64,000 bases of DNA, taken from Taenia hydatigena. Lineage: Eukaryota; Platyhelminthes; Cestoda; Cyclophyllidea; Taeniidae. Position 1 is the first letter of the stretch. Each line of letters opens with the position of its first letter. Location of the stretch: positions 29,898 to 93,897 of the forward strand of contig JADWOT020001080.1 in assembly GCA_036345935.2 (NCBI GenBank), written 5' to 3'. The position numbers and the translations under genes were made by a program. Positions 1-11,900 of this stretch are shown one piece after another. The notes beneath the pieces are model-generated. The model had not been told where the DNA came from and did not search any database. It saw only the letters and a program-made list of their open reading frames with translations.

Positions 1-194
1 AGAGGAGAGCAGGCATGAAGTAACTTCAAGTAAGCAGACATTACGTTTGGCAAAACACCTGCAAAGCCTTAGTTTATGCGCCATAATAATTGCGAACTGT
101 GTAGAGGAAAAGTAGGTGGCATAGTGGTATTAAAAATATCGCTCCAACTATAACAACGAAAACGTGATAAGGGCTGCTATAGTACTTCTTGCAG

Positions 195-277
195 GCGTGA
201 CGGAAGGCTGGAAACATATTGGACGAATTAAAGTGGGTCCCCTATATTTCGTGCTCGAGGTTATTAGTTGTTTTTAG
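195..277 (+). pseudogene. Decayed copy of the 23.2-kb exon
   Basis: TTCTTGCAG|GCGTGACGGAAGG matches the acceptor and start at 23225 (VTEGWK against VAEGRQ) but diverges and stops at 275. The flank (1-194) also matches 23000-23220. Confidence 0.3.
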
Positions 278-480
278 TTATTTGCATCCCATGATTGTGT
301 CATGCCGAGACTTCCTTGAAGGCAAAGGAAGGCATATTACTGGGGCAGAATGTGTTTGGCAAACAGAGGGGGTGAAGCTGCTGGCCTAGCCCGGCCCGGA
401 GGCCAGCCAACGCAGCTAGGACAATGTGGCCACCCACGTGACGGATATCAAGCTCGGCACTTGGGCCAAACCAAGTATTG
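240..480 (+). repeat. Block U, partial copy
   Basis: TTCCTTGAAGGCAAAGGAAGG...GGAGGCCAGCC recurs at 31511-31640 and 42145-42245. Non-coding as far as I can see. Confidence 0.35.
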
Positions 481-599
481 CAAAGATAATGTCATTTAAT
501 GCTAAACCATTGACGATGGCCAAGACTACGCTCTCATTTTGCAAGATGGAGCCTAATGATGTTTTGCAGTTTGCATCCATGATTATTTGCTCTCAATGT

Positions 600-1240
600 T
601 ATAATCAGTCAAGGTAGATTCAGAAGCACCTCCTGATGCAACGTGTGCAGCTGTAAAGCACGTAATCCTAAGATGAACTCCTAGTTTAATGCTTTACAGC
701 TATGCACAGGTAAGTTGTGCAAGCTTCGAACCTCCATGATGGTTGGTTGATGCTGGTAAATTGCATGTTGACACCTCCTTGCGATTACCCATGGCATATT
801 ACTACTTGAGATTGCAAGTTAAGCAAGTCATGTGTACACATATGTCCGTGCATGATTACACTTCGTGGCGTAAGGTGAGCCTTGAATCACTTTTTGCCTT
901 AGCGTGGTATGTGACACGCGGAAGCGCTAGAGGTCAAGTGCTCATCATCTATTAATGATCACCTTCACATGCTGGTATGTGCGTCGGGTTAGAAGGCAGT
1001 GTGCGGCCCACTAGCATTTCTGCGCACCAAAATACGGAGTCGCTTACCATTGCAGCCTACATGTGGTGAACATGCATTAAAAGGAGGAAGAGGCTGTCTC
1101 ACCTTCTCAGCTCAGTGCAAGGACTCCTAGTCTACTGGTTCATGTGGAGTATGTGTGTTGCAGAGAGCGAGCATCAGTAAGGTGCTACAGAAGAGCGATC
1201 GTGTGTGCTGTTGTGGATGGGACAATCACGGCATCCCAAC
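600..1240. other. No supported gene; weak relic of block X
   Basis: 700-950 resembles 24010-24160 weakly (CTCCTTGCGATT...ACATTACTA). Otherwise nothing recognisable. Confidence 0.25.
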
Positions 1241-1433
1241 ATGTCGCACCATGTGTGAAGCGAGAGAGCGGAGACGAGATGATTCCACTAGAAATTGTAG
1301 CCTCAGTGCACGTAGTCATGGGATGCGCCAAAGCCGCATCTAGTCCGTGAGCATTTGTGGCCCGAGCCACTAAATAAATCAACTTTCTACCTAATTCTTG
1401 GACAAAACCGCCACCTATGGCCATGACCTCCAG

Positions 1434-1660
1434 ATGTTTCAGTTCACAGGCTCAATTCTCCTCTCGGTTTTACTGCTACACTCTGCCTTTAGAAGCTTTA
1501 GTGAACTACACCTCTCCTCCTGTTGACAGAATTCCCACAGACTCCATCTCACGGTGCACAACAAGCACAACCCCACCATTATCTTACTGCGTGTGAGCAA
1601 TCCCGGGTCGAATCAGTCCGCAACATTAGTCGTGTTTGTTTCAGTGGCACCAACGTGACC
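1434..1660 (+). pseudogene. Family II copy with frameshifted second exon
   Basis: Exon 1 (1434-1500) encodes MFQFTGSILLSVLLLHSA. The intron (1501-1540) is exactly 40 nt, GTGAAC to CCACAG. Exon 2 (1541-1660) matches the 29-kb copy (ILLRVSNPGSNQSATL) but in a shifted frame, owing to one missing base, and ends at a GTAAGT donor (1661). The donor suggests that the family normally has a third exon. Confidence 0.42.
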
Positions 1661-1747
1661 GTAAGTTTTTCCAACTGTCTACACTAGTCAATGTGAGCTT
1701 TTCGACACTCTCAAATGTGCACTTAGTTTTCTTTTAAATTTTGCTAG

Positions 1748-2353
1748 AAGATTGCTCAGTTTAATGTAACACATGAGAATCCAGCAAGAGATTACACCAC
1801 TTTTGCGGCGCGTCTGATGAACGCGCATTCGGTACAAAATTATGTAAGATTGGGCACGAGCGTACCATTGCAGTGTAATTTAAGCGATTACTCACCTCCT
1901 TTTTCCACATGTCATTTTAATGTTACAAATTCCTGCGACTTGGTCCTTTCCAAACTCTCAGATTATCGAAACAATCAAATCAGGAGGAAGAGATATGCAT
2001 TAGAAAGGTGGTGCTTTGAGCCTCAGTTCAGGCACCTCCCTCCCTGCACTGCCACATCCACCACACCATCAATAGCTCATCTCACTAAGAAAAACACATT
2101 ATTTCGAACAAATTTCCGACCTCCAGTGCCAGGTGATGCACTGAAGCGTCGGTGGAAGCTGGTTCAATTGGAGTACAGCGATTGCGGTGGAGACAGAGTA
2201 ATTAGGATCGGAAATGAGGTTGAGCACCAGAGGAGCCTTGAGGTGTGTCAGTCCAGGTTAGTTATTCGGGCTCGAAGTGCTCTTCCTAACGTCTTTTCGA
2301 TTTCACTGACTATCAGATCCTTGTACGCATTAGCTGATACGAAGAAACCGTGA
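1748..2353 (+). CDS. Candidate third exon of the family II copy at 1.4 kb
   Basis: After TTTTGCTAG (acceptor at 1746-1747) the plus strand is open from 1748 to a TGA at 2351-2353, about 200 codons. It contains NVTHENPARDY, LGTSVPLQCNLSDYSPP and STCHFNVTN, a Cys- and sequon-bearing text resembling a secreted domain. Similar sequence recurs at 25040-25090 (without the acceptor), 47480-47700 and 54560-54860. The last part (after about 2248) is antisense to the family I exon 3 remnant, so the true exon probably ends earlier. Not recognised. Confidence 0.35.
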   Translation, partial: KIAQFNVTHENPARDYTTFAARLMNAHSVQNYVRLGTSVPLQCNLSDYSPPFSTCHFNVTNSCDLVLSKLSDYRNNQIRRKRYALERWCFEPQFRHLPPCTATSTTPSIAHLTKKNTLFRTNFRPPVPGDALKRRWKLVQLEYSDCGGDRVIRIGNEVEHQRSLEVCQSRLVIRARSALPNVFSISLTIRSLYALADTKKP

Positions 2354-2960
2354 GTTGAGATGCATGCGTCTATAAGAAGAGACGCCAACAAGTTCAGTTG
2401 GATGTCAGGATGTACGTCTGTTTTTAAATGGACAAAAGCATTACACTCTTCACTACCCAAGACATGCAAATTCATGGTTAGTGGAATGTGTTGTCAGAGG
2501 AAGCAGAAAGGAAACTAGTGTTTCCAAAATGCAGCATCCCATTGCCCTCTAAACTTGACATTGGATGTGGAGTGCGTGAGGAGTTAAGGTTGCAAGATTG
2601 GCATCCACGATTTGCGTGGTTAGAATGAAGCAGACTTACTAAGTTGGGAGGGATTAATGCCAAACTAGTTACGTTGAAGCAAGCGCCGACGGTGTAGGTG
2701 AGCACTTCACGGACCAGACTGTTATGAAAAGAATAGGGATAAGAGAGAACAAGATTTTCAATAGCTTTAACACAATGTTTTTGCCTCTTTTTCTTACACA
2801 TAGTAACAGATCCCTTGTTGCATCATCCATTATGGGATCTGCGAGGAAGCCTGGAAAGTGTCTGTCAGCAGCAGGAGATGTTGGACTCACTGTAATTGAA
2901 AGAGGACACTAACAGCAGTGCCACGACAAGCAGTGCACCTTTCGATTGATAAAACTGCAT
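2248..2960 (-). pseudogene. Family I pseudogene, frameshifted exon 2 and damaged exon 3
   Basis: Exon 1 (2960-2891) is intact, encoding MQFYQSKGALLVVALLLV... with a good GTGAGT donor and a 40-nt intron to 2851. Exon 2 (2850-2640) is 211 nt instead of 212: a single base is missing in the stretch after the RGK codons, so the conserved motifs LSYPYSFH and ACFNVTSL are in a different frame from the start. Exon 3 has lost its acceptor AG and about 20 nt near its start, and its normal stop is changed to Arg (ALRARITNLD-stop). The upstream promoter is intact. The same one-base deletion occurs in the 57-kb copy. Confidence 0.65.
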
Positions 2961-3024
2961 GTCGAAGGAGTGGGGCTATGCTTCGTCCCAGAAGTCGCAG
3001 CGCATCGTTTGTGTTGTCGATGAG

Positions 3025-3110
3025 AGGGAGTGGTGAGTGGTCTTTTATATCCAACCAGTTGAGTCTTTGCCAGTGGCAATTGTTTGTAACCTACACACCA
3101 TCACCTTCAC
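3025..3110 (-). promoter_or_regulatory. Core promoter of the 2.9-kb family I pseudogene
   Basis: Minus strand GGATATAAAAGACC with TATAAAA at 3049-3043, exactly 83 nt before the ATG at 2960. A GCCACTGGCAAAGACTC block lies just upstream, matching the 48.75-kb promoter. The promoter therefore outlasted the coding frame. Confidence 0.55.
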
Positions 3111-4702
3111 CAATGCAATGACCGAGGCGTGAAGGTGTGAGGCAGCACTATGGCGCGCTTCTGCAAATCCATCCAGAGGAGACATCATTCACCCTAACTT
3201 ATTTCCATTTGTAGAGAAAGAGTTGGGACTTGTACAAAGGTGTGCGTACTGACGCATATCCACCCAGAAAGTCACAGATCCATTCAAGGATTTGGATTTA
3301 AATTCACCCCTTTATGGTGCTTGGATCAAATATACATGTGCACGCACAGTGTTTGGTATAAGCCATATCAATAATAGTGAAACTGAATTGGACAAAATGA
3401 GTTCGCCCTGGTCAGTTTTGGTTGGCTTGTTTCGTGAACATCAGAATTTATGCCTACCAAAAGGAATAAGTCAACATTAAAGCAATGGTTCATCCTCCAG
3501 AAATGAGAATTGTCCTTTGTCAGTAAAACAATCAGTTTTCTTTTGTGTTCTTTGGTTCGCCAGATGCACTGCCTGCAGCACTACTACGTGAAGCTTAACA
3601 GTAGTGATAGAATCTGCTCTCGCTATGAGTTCCTGCTCATATTAGGCTATGTGAGGTGCCGCTTTGCGCCTTCTCTTTCTGCGTGTGCATTATCACCTGG
3701 CTGAAATGCTGGGCGTCAATGTCGGTTCTCTTGGGTGGATGAATTGACTGATTGTGGCTTAGTATCGAGCAACCAACTCTTGTTTGTTATGTGGTTTTTC
3801 CTTTTTAAATCCCTTTCAGGCGTGGTGGCCGCTAGCAGGGCAGGGCGGCACGTGTGAGTGATGTCGGCCACACTGAGTCCTCCAAGGTCTCCTGCTCCCC
3901 TTTCTGCGTCCACGCCGTCCCTCACGTCGGCAACCACTGGTGATGCCGTCACCCCCCACATCATTACAATCTTCAATGACAAACTGGGTCAGAGACCTAC
4001 GAAGCGTACCATTGAGTGCCAGCGAGGAGCGCTTGTTAATCAAAAAGCCCTTCAGACCCATCACTATTCAAGGCATTCATCTACAATTGTATGTTAGCTA
4101 TACAATCCGGCACCTACAACGCACCATCGGCAACGCAAAAGTTAAGTCGACTTCAATCTGTGGGCACATTTCCGCAGGTCCTTCAACAAACAAATCAAGC
4201 CTGTGCTCATTCCATAAACTTGCATTGCCCAGGTACTGGGACAAAGCATTTTGCCTACTGGATCGCATCAGGCGCGACACAAATTATACTTTGACGCTGA
4301 CATACACATCCCCGCCTACAGTTCCAATTTTTTAGAAAAGTCTTTTTAAAATGCCGCAAAACATCGGGAATGTTGTGAGCACACATTTTACCGACGCAAG
4401 CACAGTAATGGTCTGAAAGAACTGCGATGTTCCAAAGGTGGAGTTGCCATTGCATGCTTTACCTACTTTTAATGTAGGTGCTGTTGTGGATATCTGATTA
4501 CTGGGGAGCACAATAGCGGTGCCACCCACCTCGACGCCAGCGTTGTTCTGTGTATGCAGACGTCGTAGGAATTATGAAGCATTGCCATTGGCCAGGACTC
4601 AAACAGTTTGGCATTTGCATGTCCCATCAGCCAGTCACAGCGATGACGCATGCTGAAAGCAGCGACATCAGAGGAGGGGAAGCAGAAGTCCGCCTCTTCG
4701 AC

Positions 4703-4772
4703 ACGCAGTTCTCCCCGCTCAAAGGCCTGCTGCTTTTGCCGGCACCTCTGTCAGTGTCAACTGTGGATTTCA
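4703..4772 (+). pseudogene. Family I-b signal exon, start codon ACG
   Basis: A 70-nt exon aligned with the I-b signal exons: TQFSPLKGLLLLPAPLSV, with ACG where the others have ATG and the donor GT changed to AT. Downstream blocks near 4800-5000 (DLTVDPTMFS, then the repeat GGAATATCAGAGTGCTGCAAATC) match the order seen downstream of the 36.4- and 52.7-kb copies, so this is a displaced plus-strand member. Confidence 0.45.
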
Positions 4773-5249
4773 ATTAGGCAAACATGCTCTGCTATTGACC
4801 AACCAAGTGCAGACTTGACTGTGGATCCCACAATGTTTTCCATACCGCTTATCAGCAAAAACTCGAGTGGTCAAAGTTAGCTATTCACGTTGTGTTCTTA
4901 GGTAAGAAATTATTGCCTCAAATCAAGTAAAATGTATTGATTGTGCTATACAACTCTTTAAACCTGGAATATCAGAGTGCTGCAAATCACACTTGTTCTA
5001 TTTTGAGCTTCCAGTTTCAATTCAACATTGGCTAGGACTTCAGAGATTCCATCCTTCAGTGCAAAGCAGGCGCGCTTTAGATTTCAGTTTGCTTCTTGCT
5101 GACGATTGTAGCCATCACAAGTCTTTGGACTAGCCATTTCATGTGCTAATCCTCGCATTTCTTACGTGTGCATGCACATTCCTTCATTTATCCCATTCCA
5201 CGATCGAAGCACCAGAGAAAATCCAGCGTTAAGCGGCAATGGACTTAAT

Positions 5250-5520
5250 TCGTGTTCCAGATCTTGTCGCCGACCTTAGGCTTCGCCAGGTCAGCGATTA
5301 ATAAGAAGCGCTGTTCGTTCGCAGGATGGCGGTCGCCTTAGTCATCATCCGCGGTGATTCCACGATTGCGCAGATACGCCGTGCTTAAATTCAGAGAAGA
5401 ATGTCTTTGTCCCTTTTATGCATGTCACATCCGTCGTCAACTTCGTTTCGGTTTCTCAGTGCTTTTTTGGCAAACTCGCCTCATTTTCGACAAGGTAGAT
5501 TCATGAAGAAACAGATGAAA
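5250..5520 (-). repeat. Block Q, minus-strand copy
   Basis: Matches 27665-27925 closely (CTTAAATTCAGAGAAGAATGTC against TTTACGATCGGAGAAGAATGTC) and inverted 22268-22510. The minus strand reads ERFLLIADLAKPKVGDKIWN after a stop; NEQR-type text is shared with the 22.4-kb copy. Confidence 0.35.
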
Positions 5521-5792
5521 GCTTTGGACCCAACTGCCTGGCGCCAAGTTAGCGAGAGTCGGGCAAGTGAAGGCGATAATGCGCCCAATCGTGTTGAATC
5601 ATGCCAGGTTCCCCTATAAAAACACACAGGTTATGTAAAGAGATTTTGGTGATCAATCAGATCCGATGACATTGCATGCCAGTCCCGTAAAGCCTTTTGC
5701 TTGCTCGAGCACAGTCGCGATCAACGCCTCTGACACGACAGGCTTCCATGTGGACGACAGTATTTTGACCGCTTCTCCCATCAATCTGCTGT

Positions 5793-5960
5793 GTTAGCTC
5801 CTCCCCACAGTCCACAACTGATGGCTCACTCGCAGTCGTTTCATCCATTGCCAAAGGGCACTCAACAAACATCATCGGAGTTGTTCCAGTTGGGCACCTT
5901 GGAGGCATCTACTCCACGGTTACATCCTCGCAGAGGCGTACGATTGAGCTCGTAGTCTGA
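5793..5960 (+). pseudogene. Exon P copy: conserved frame ending TIELVV-stop
   Basis: Open frame VSSSPQSTTDGSLAVVSSIA, then GHSTNIIGVVPVGHLGGIYS and RRTIELVV-TGA. The same frame occurs at 30930-31115 and 51926-51756, with shared positions PQ-TTDG, KGHST, GVVP and TIEL. Upstream (about 5660-5790) is another conserved text, CSSTVAINASDTTGFHVDDS, in a different frame. It lies downstream of the plus-strand I-b signal exon at 4703 in the same order as on the minus strand at 36-35 kb and 52.7-51.7 kb, so it may be a 3' exon of I-b genes. Unrecognised. Confidence 0.42.
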
Positions 5961-5999
5961 GTAATGAGTGTTTCTTCACTCCAAGTGCGTGTTCACCAG

Positions 6000-8900
6000 T
6001 GATGTCTCGTGCATCTGGTTAAGGTTTGTTTTCCGCCCAGCCAAAGTGACGCGACCATTGAGCCACTCCAATTGACAGCATTGATGGACTGTGTCCAGTA
6101 GAGACATGTGGGCAATGATATGGAAGCATGCGTTTTGTACAAGCTGATCTATTTACAGAAGAGCCGCATTCTACAGAGGTGAAGTTAATTATACTGAGAA
6201 GAGTCGCCACTTCGAGAGTAGGGGATTGTCGGTGAGAGGCAGCTTTCTCATTAGCGGATGAACGTGGCTTGAGCAAAGTCCAACTCACTACCTTCAAGGT
6301 GGACACACAATTCCTCCTCGTGTTGTCCGCCCTTACCAAAAACCAGACGAGGATGGGAAGGGATCGCCAGGAGCCTGCATCGCCTGGCAGAACGCGTGTT
6401 TCAAGGCGCACTACTCACCATGGTCGCTAAATGAGTAGCCATTTAACTGAGGGAGGGGTCCTGCTGCTCGTCTTGGTTAAGAAGACTTTTGCCACAAGGA
6501 TGAGCAGACTCAGTCAGCTGGTCGCATTCGCAGCCATCATGTAATTGGGAAGCACACGAGTGTTCACTGCAGAAACCGCAAAGTAAGGCCTAAACACTGC
6601 GAGTGCTTGAGGTGAGCGCATCACTTTATTGCTTTTAGCTCCGTACGACAGGACTGCCGATCCCACCGTGACCAAGCAATGCGACCTAGTCTTCGTTCAA
6701 ATTGCATTCGTTTGCAATCACTATCCGCTGGCTCAGACCACGCGCTTGAAGAAAAGGTCGACTTCCTCGACGCAGAGGCATACCACCCTTCTAGTCTCCA
6801 TCAAGATTTCGCTGATTCGCTCTCATCTGAGACAGCAAAGATGCAGCAAAACAATCGGCTTTCTTGTGCCAGGGCTAGTCGCAGGGAAGAGGGGGTGAAT
6901 GTGGCTATTGCTGCAACTTCAATTTAATGCGAACCAGAAGGTTGGTCCCACTAAGCTTCGGGGACATCAAGGTTCTCGCCTAAACGTCACATTTAAAGCA
7001 GTGCAAGCACCAGCCGGGTGGTTGCGACCACGTGATTTGTAAGAACATTGTGCTGCGCATTGTTGCAATATTAGTAACGTATCAAGTGCATAACATCTAT
7101 GGCAATCGTGACTTATTTACTTCACAGGGAACAATAACCGATTCCCAGCCACGATTGCGACTCATTCAAGCAATACTCGTTCCGATTGTACGATGTTCTT
7201 CAATTACTATTATCAATATCATCAGAACTGCATTGTATTGGTGAAAAAAGCCAGGAATCGTATCCATTGTAATCGGCCAAACGTACAATCTCAAATTCGT
7301 TAGCTCTTGATTTCCTCCACACATCAACTTCCTGAATTTCGACTTCATTAACCACTGAGTGTTGACGCACTCGGCGCCAAACAAAAGGGATGGAAGACCA
7401 ATGCTGGAGAAGACACTTTGCTGTACTCCATCCTGACCTTTAATCTATGAAGGTAGCTCCGGTCTCATATCCGACACTGATGCACCATTTTCTATTGCTT
7501 GGTCGAGAAAAGAAAGCGGAATTTAAGAAGCAAAAAGGGCAAATACAACACGTAGTGTGCTAGCTTTGAAACAACTTAGGCTGCAAAACGAAAGACCACT
7601 ACTTGAATGCACTGCAAAACAATGACGAAGGAGACAAAATAGGAGTAAAGTGGTGACAACGTTTTGTGCGTGAGTGAAAAGTCTTCCTACTCAATGGTTT
7701 TGTGGCTAAAGTAAAGAGCAGCAAGTACAAGGGTGGTAAAATGTTGCATCAATTTGCAGGCTCATTGGCACGCCGACAGTACGAAGCTGTGAGAACAATC
7801 CAAAATGAGCTTTTGAGAATGCATGCGTTAACTTAGATTCTCTTCTCAGAATTCACTGTCATGCATTCGAGCCAATGAAGACGCATCTATGGAGGCAGCA
7901 AAAAGTTGCTTTTGCACTGACAGCGTACGCCGAAGAGACTGGCTTATGATCAAGAGAATCGCCCACACTTGAGGTTGGACACTGACGTGGTGTCGACAGC
8001 TAACCTGGCGAGGTATTCACTCAACTCAATTGACGCATCATCTGGTTCTCGTGAACTGCGATAACTTCGCAGCAGAAATGGGTGGACTTGCAGTCTAAGT
8101 TCCACAGTACACCCCATCTGTGGAAATCAGGACAATGTGCGCTGAACAGAGAGAAACGGAGACTGAGAGCGAATGCAGGCATGAACCAGGTAACTTGGAA
8201 GCATTGGGAGATGTGCCAAGTAGAGAAGAAAGAATGCCAAGTAATCTCACATTGCAAGTCCGGTTACGGTGCAATTCAATGTACTTACCGGCATCACTGT
8301 GGTAAGCTGAAAGGTATGTTGCGAAAATGATTGTGAATTAGTCACCAGTAAATGCTTCTAGTAGCATCGTACCAACATGAACTATTCCCACGTAATCTAA
8401 TGTGCTTCTCTCCTGTTGGGGCAGTTTGTAAACACAAAGTAGGTCTTAACTGCAGAGAAAGTGTCGCTGTCTGACTACTGTGGCACACGTTCATTGTCTA
8501 GTCAACTGCCCTGAGTGCATTAATATGTCCTTCATCTTGACTTCATCCCACAGTTGGCTGGTTAGCTGATTAGGTGAAACTGCAGTTGCAAGAGTAAATA
8601 GAAGGCCTCTGCTAGCACACCGTCATCAAACGTGTTTGCACCAGCACAGCGTGGGTGTCAGTTTGGCGCTTGCAGTGAGGCCTTACAAGTTTAGTACTTG
8701 CGATGAAGTAACGTGTGCAGATCCCAATGCTCCTAGTCAGCCGTAATCCGATCCTTTCACCACGAAAAATGTTGGCCATCTTATGGTTGTGGTTGACGAT
8801 TGTGCCAAGAATTCACGTGGGGACATCGAGGTGCTCTTCTTGGTGAACTCGCACAAACGAGTGTCGGTGCATGCAGTTGCCGTGGTTGACGAATGGAGTT

Positions 8901-11900
8901 TCCTTAGCCAAAGACACTGCTAATAGGCCTGTTTGGAAGCGAAAACCGTAAGTTGCAGGAGATTTGCATTGAATACTCGAGAAATTGTAGCGCTGTGCGT
9001 GGCTTGTGATATTCTGACCAGTCCAGACATGCACATCACTATATTTTGATGGCCTCGCCAACTCAGAGACCTGTCTCGCACGTCAAACACGTAAATGTGG
9101 CCTAAGTAGTTTGCCTCATTCCGCTCTCAGCAATGAGGAACGCAGAAATTTCAGGCCTGTAGAAGTTTTTGTCAATTGCTCAGTACCGTAGGTAAGTAAA
9201 TGTGAGTGTCTGAATCGCTCACTCCAGTTTGGAAATTGGCCTCCTCTTAGAAAGTTTTGATCTGATGGACGAGGTGCTTTGCGCCATTGGGCAAAGGTGC
9301 TGTGAAATGCGATTGTGAATAGTTTGGAATTGTTTTGCAACTTACCAGAGGAAGTCGATCCCGTTAAATATCATCAGGTAGACAATCGAGTCAGACTCCA
9401 AGCAGCGCAAAGGACAATAATACAAACCCACTTTCGATTTTGTCACCCGATGGCTTTGACGCATCTAGCTGTGAAGAGATGCTACCCATCATGAGGGCAA
9501 AATCAACAAGTCGCTTGTTAATTTGCCAAGCTTTTGGTGAATCTGAGATGGTGAATGTGTGTCACAAGTCTAAGTGAGCGCAACTGCTTCTACCAGCAAG
9601 TCGTTTTGCCACAGCAGCAGCTAAAGCAAACACATTTGCTTCTTGAAGTGCATTTACAAACAAAAAGCACTACCTAAAGCACAATAAATCAGTGGCGATG
9701 GGGAGTGTTGAAGAGGCGAAAAGTGAGCAGTGATGGCCAGCATGACACCTCCTCATGACTGAAGTAGGGTATTAATGCACTGGAGGTGCAGAGATCAAAC
9801 TTTGAAGCTTCAGTGTTTCTAGTGAGATTGTGTCAGAGCATCCAACTCTACTTCACGCTCGTGTGGGCGTATTCAACGCAAACAGTGCATATAACCTGAC
9901 GATTATGGTGCAGTTGAAAGCACACTTCTTTCCTCACGCGTGACCATGTGCTACCATAGAAAACATTGCGATGAATGCAAAAGAGGTTGACGCACATTTA
10001 GGCAGTTGTGCAACATTCATGGAGCTGAAAGGATTGTGGGGGAACACTTCTCGTCATTCTGAAGGTCAGATTGGCTAGCCACATTAGGATTTAAAACCGG
10101 CTATTTACTTCTGATGCAGAGTAAGAGATGAGTGAGAGCAATGAGGACATAATGCAGGTGATGGCATGTGCTCCTTGGTGTCATGGTTTGCTTGCTATTA
10201 ATGCCTGCCAACGTATCACACAGACACCAATCAACTGTCCGATGGCAACGCTACCCACATCGCACGGATCTTCTCATCTTTACTTCGTTTCTTCCTTCCC
10301 TGTTACTTTTGTCCACCAACAAGTGAGTGTGCGCTGTTCTCCACCTTCATCGGAGGATTCGAGGCATCCCCACTCTCACCCTTGCTGAGGGCCAATGCTG
10401 TGCACAGACAAGGAACTGAGTGAGTTAACCGAGAGCCCACATTCGCCTATTGCGTTAAAATCTCAAAAGTAAGTAATCGATTTCTCTTCCACTTATACCT
10501 TTGTCACATTTACGCCAAATTATAGTGCTCTAACAAATATAAAACAATCAGCATGCACATTGCATTATCTTTACTTGCCAAGTGTTGTTAGCCTATTTTG
10601 GATGAACTGTAGCAATCCCTTACATGGCCAGACTAGAGCAGGCCACACTTCGCCACGCTGTGGCACCACTTCTTTTGCCAATCCAATTGACTAGGCAGGC
10701 ATTGATGGCAAATGCGAATTTTCCATTTGGCCTCGCGCACATATTTAGAAACAAGATGAACGCATTGGGTCACCCGACACACTGGTGTCTGCAGCGGAGG
10801 TGAAGACTTCCTGCCTCCTCCATTCCCGTGGCTTAGCTCAGTGTCACTTTCGCTAATGTCTCATTCTTCCGGTGCTACTGGCTTAGCAACTGGCTACGTG
10901 ATCGATAAGGTTGCAATGAAGTCAATTTCCTTTTCTGATGTACGTCGCATCACCCTCGAGGGCTGCATGATGCTGGTTCAAATGCTCTGTAGACTTTCCC
11001 ACGTGTACTGTGTTATAAAAGAGTGTGTTTTCGGTCAATTGGACGATCGGTTATGACTAGTCTGGGAACCAAAGGCTAACTATCAACGGTCTAGTTTAAG
11101 TAGGGGAGATCTGTTCGACAATCCAAAATAATCAAGTAGAAGCGTTCGTTAACACCGCTAATTGCATTAAAGTGACCTCAACGACCTGCAGACAATGAAA
11201 CTTCTCATCAATCGGACAGGCAACTGACAGGAAGTTTGGCTCATCTCCTTAACTTTTGCGATGACCATAACTCTTATGGGTACAATGAAGGAAAGACTAA
11301 GTAAGTAGAGTCTGCAACTAGCTCAAAGAGTAAGATGAAATAGAAATTGTGAAAACTGGCACCAAACAAGGCAATATCGGCTAAAGATATGATGCATTCA
11401 TTCCCAAAGCGTAGGGCAGTGTAATATGTGTCTTGTCTGGTCTGCAGTAAGTGGATGCTGAAAAGAGACAGAGACAATAAAGGATGAGTAGAACTCACTG
11501 AATCGGCATCGGTGAAGAATGGCGCTAACGGAAGAAAGAGGGAAACAGCAGAGATAGCTTTCGGTCGACAGGAAGTCAAAGTTAAATCCTAGCGTGACAC
11601 AGGGCTAGTATGGCGTTTTTCCTCACCAAAATGCGATGGAGGGAGTTGAGTGCATGGAACCTCAGTTGGCTATCTAATTTGTTAAGCTTATCAAGGAAAT
11701 GGGACACTTTGGGGCGTGGTAATGCAGCAACGTGTAGGGAGTGCGGAAAGAGTAGTACTGGAAGGCTAAGACACATCTGTTGAAATTACGTCAAACTAGA
11801 CCTTGAGAAGGAAGGAGGGAGCGGAAGTTTTCACCTTCGCTGCAGGCCCCAATGTAACCAGTGGCCTATGTGATTATCTTGTCTAAATATACGCAAGGCA

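Noticed and set aside
1600..1625. tRNA-like GGGTCGAATCAGTCCGC, also at 27643 and 50232
   Set aside because: Resembles a B box, but it lies inside family II exon 2, has no A box or cloverleaf, and varies with the exon.
6019..6411. 130-codon minus-strand frame
   Set aside because: Adjacent to exon P material but not part of its conserved text; no splice sites or partner copy.
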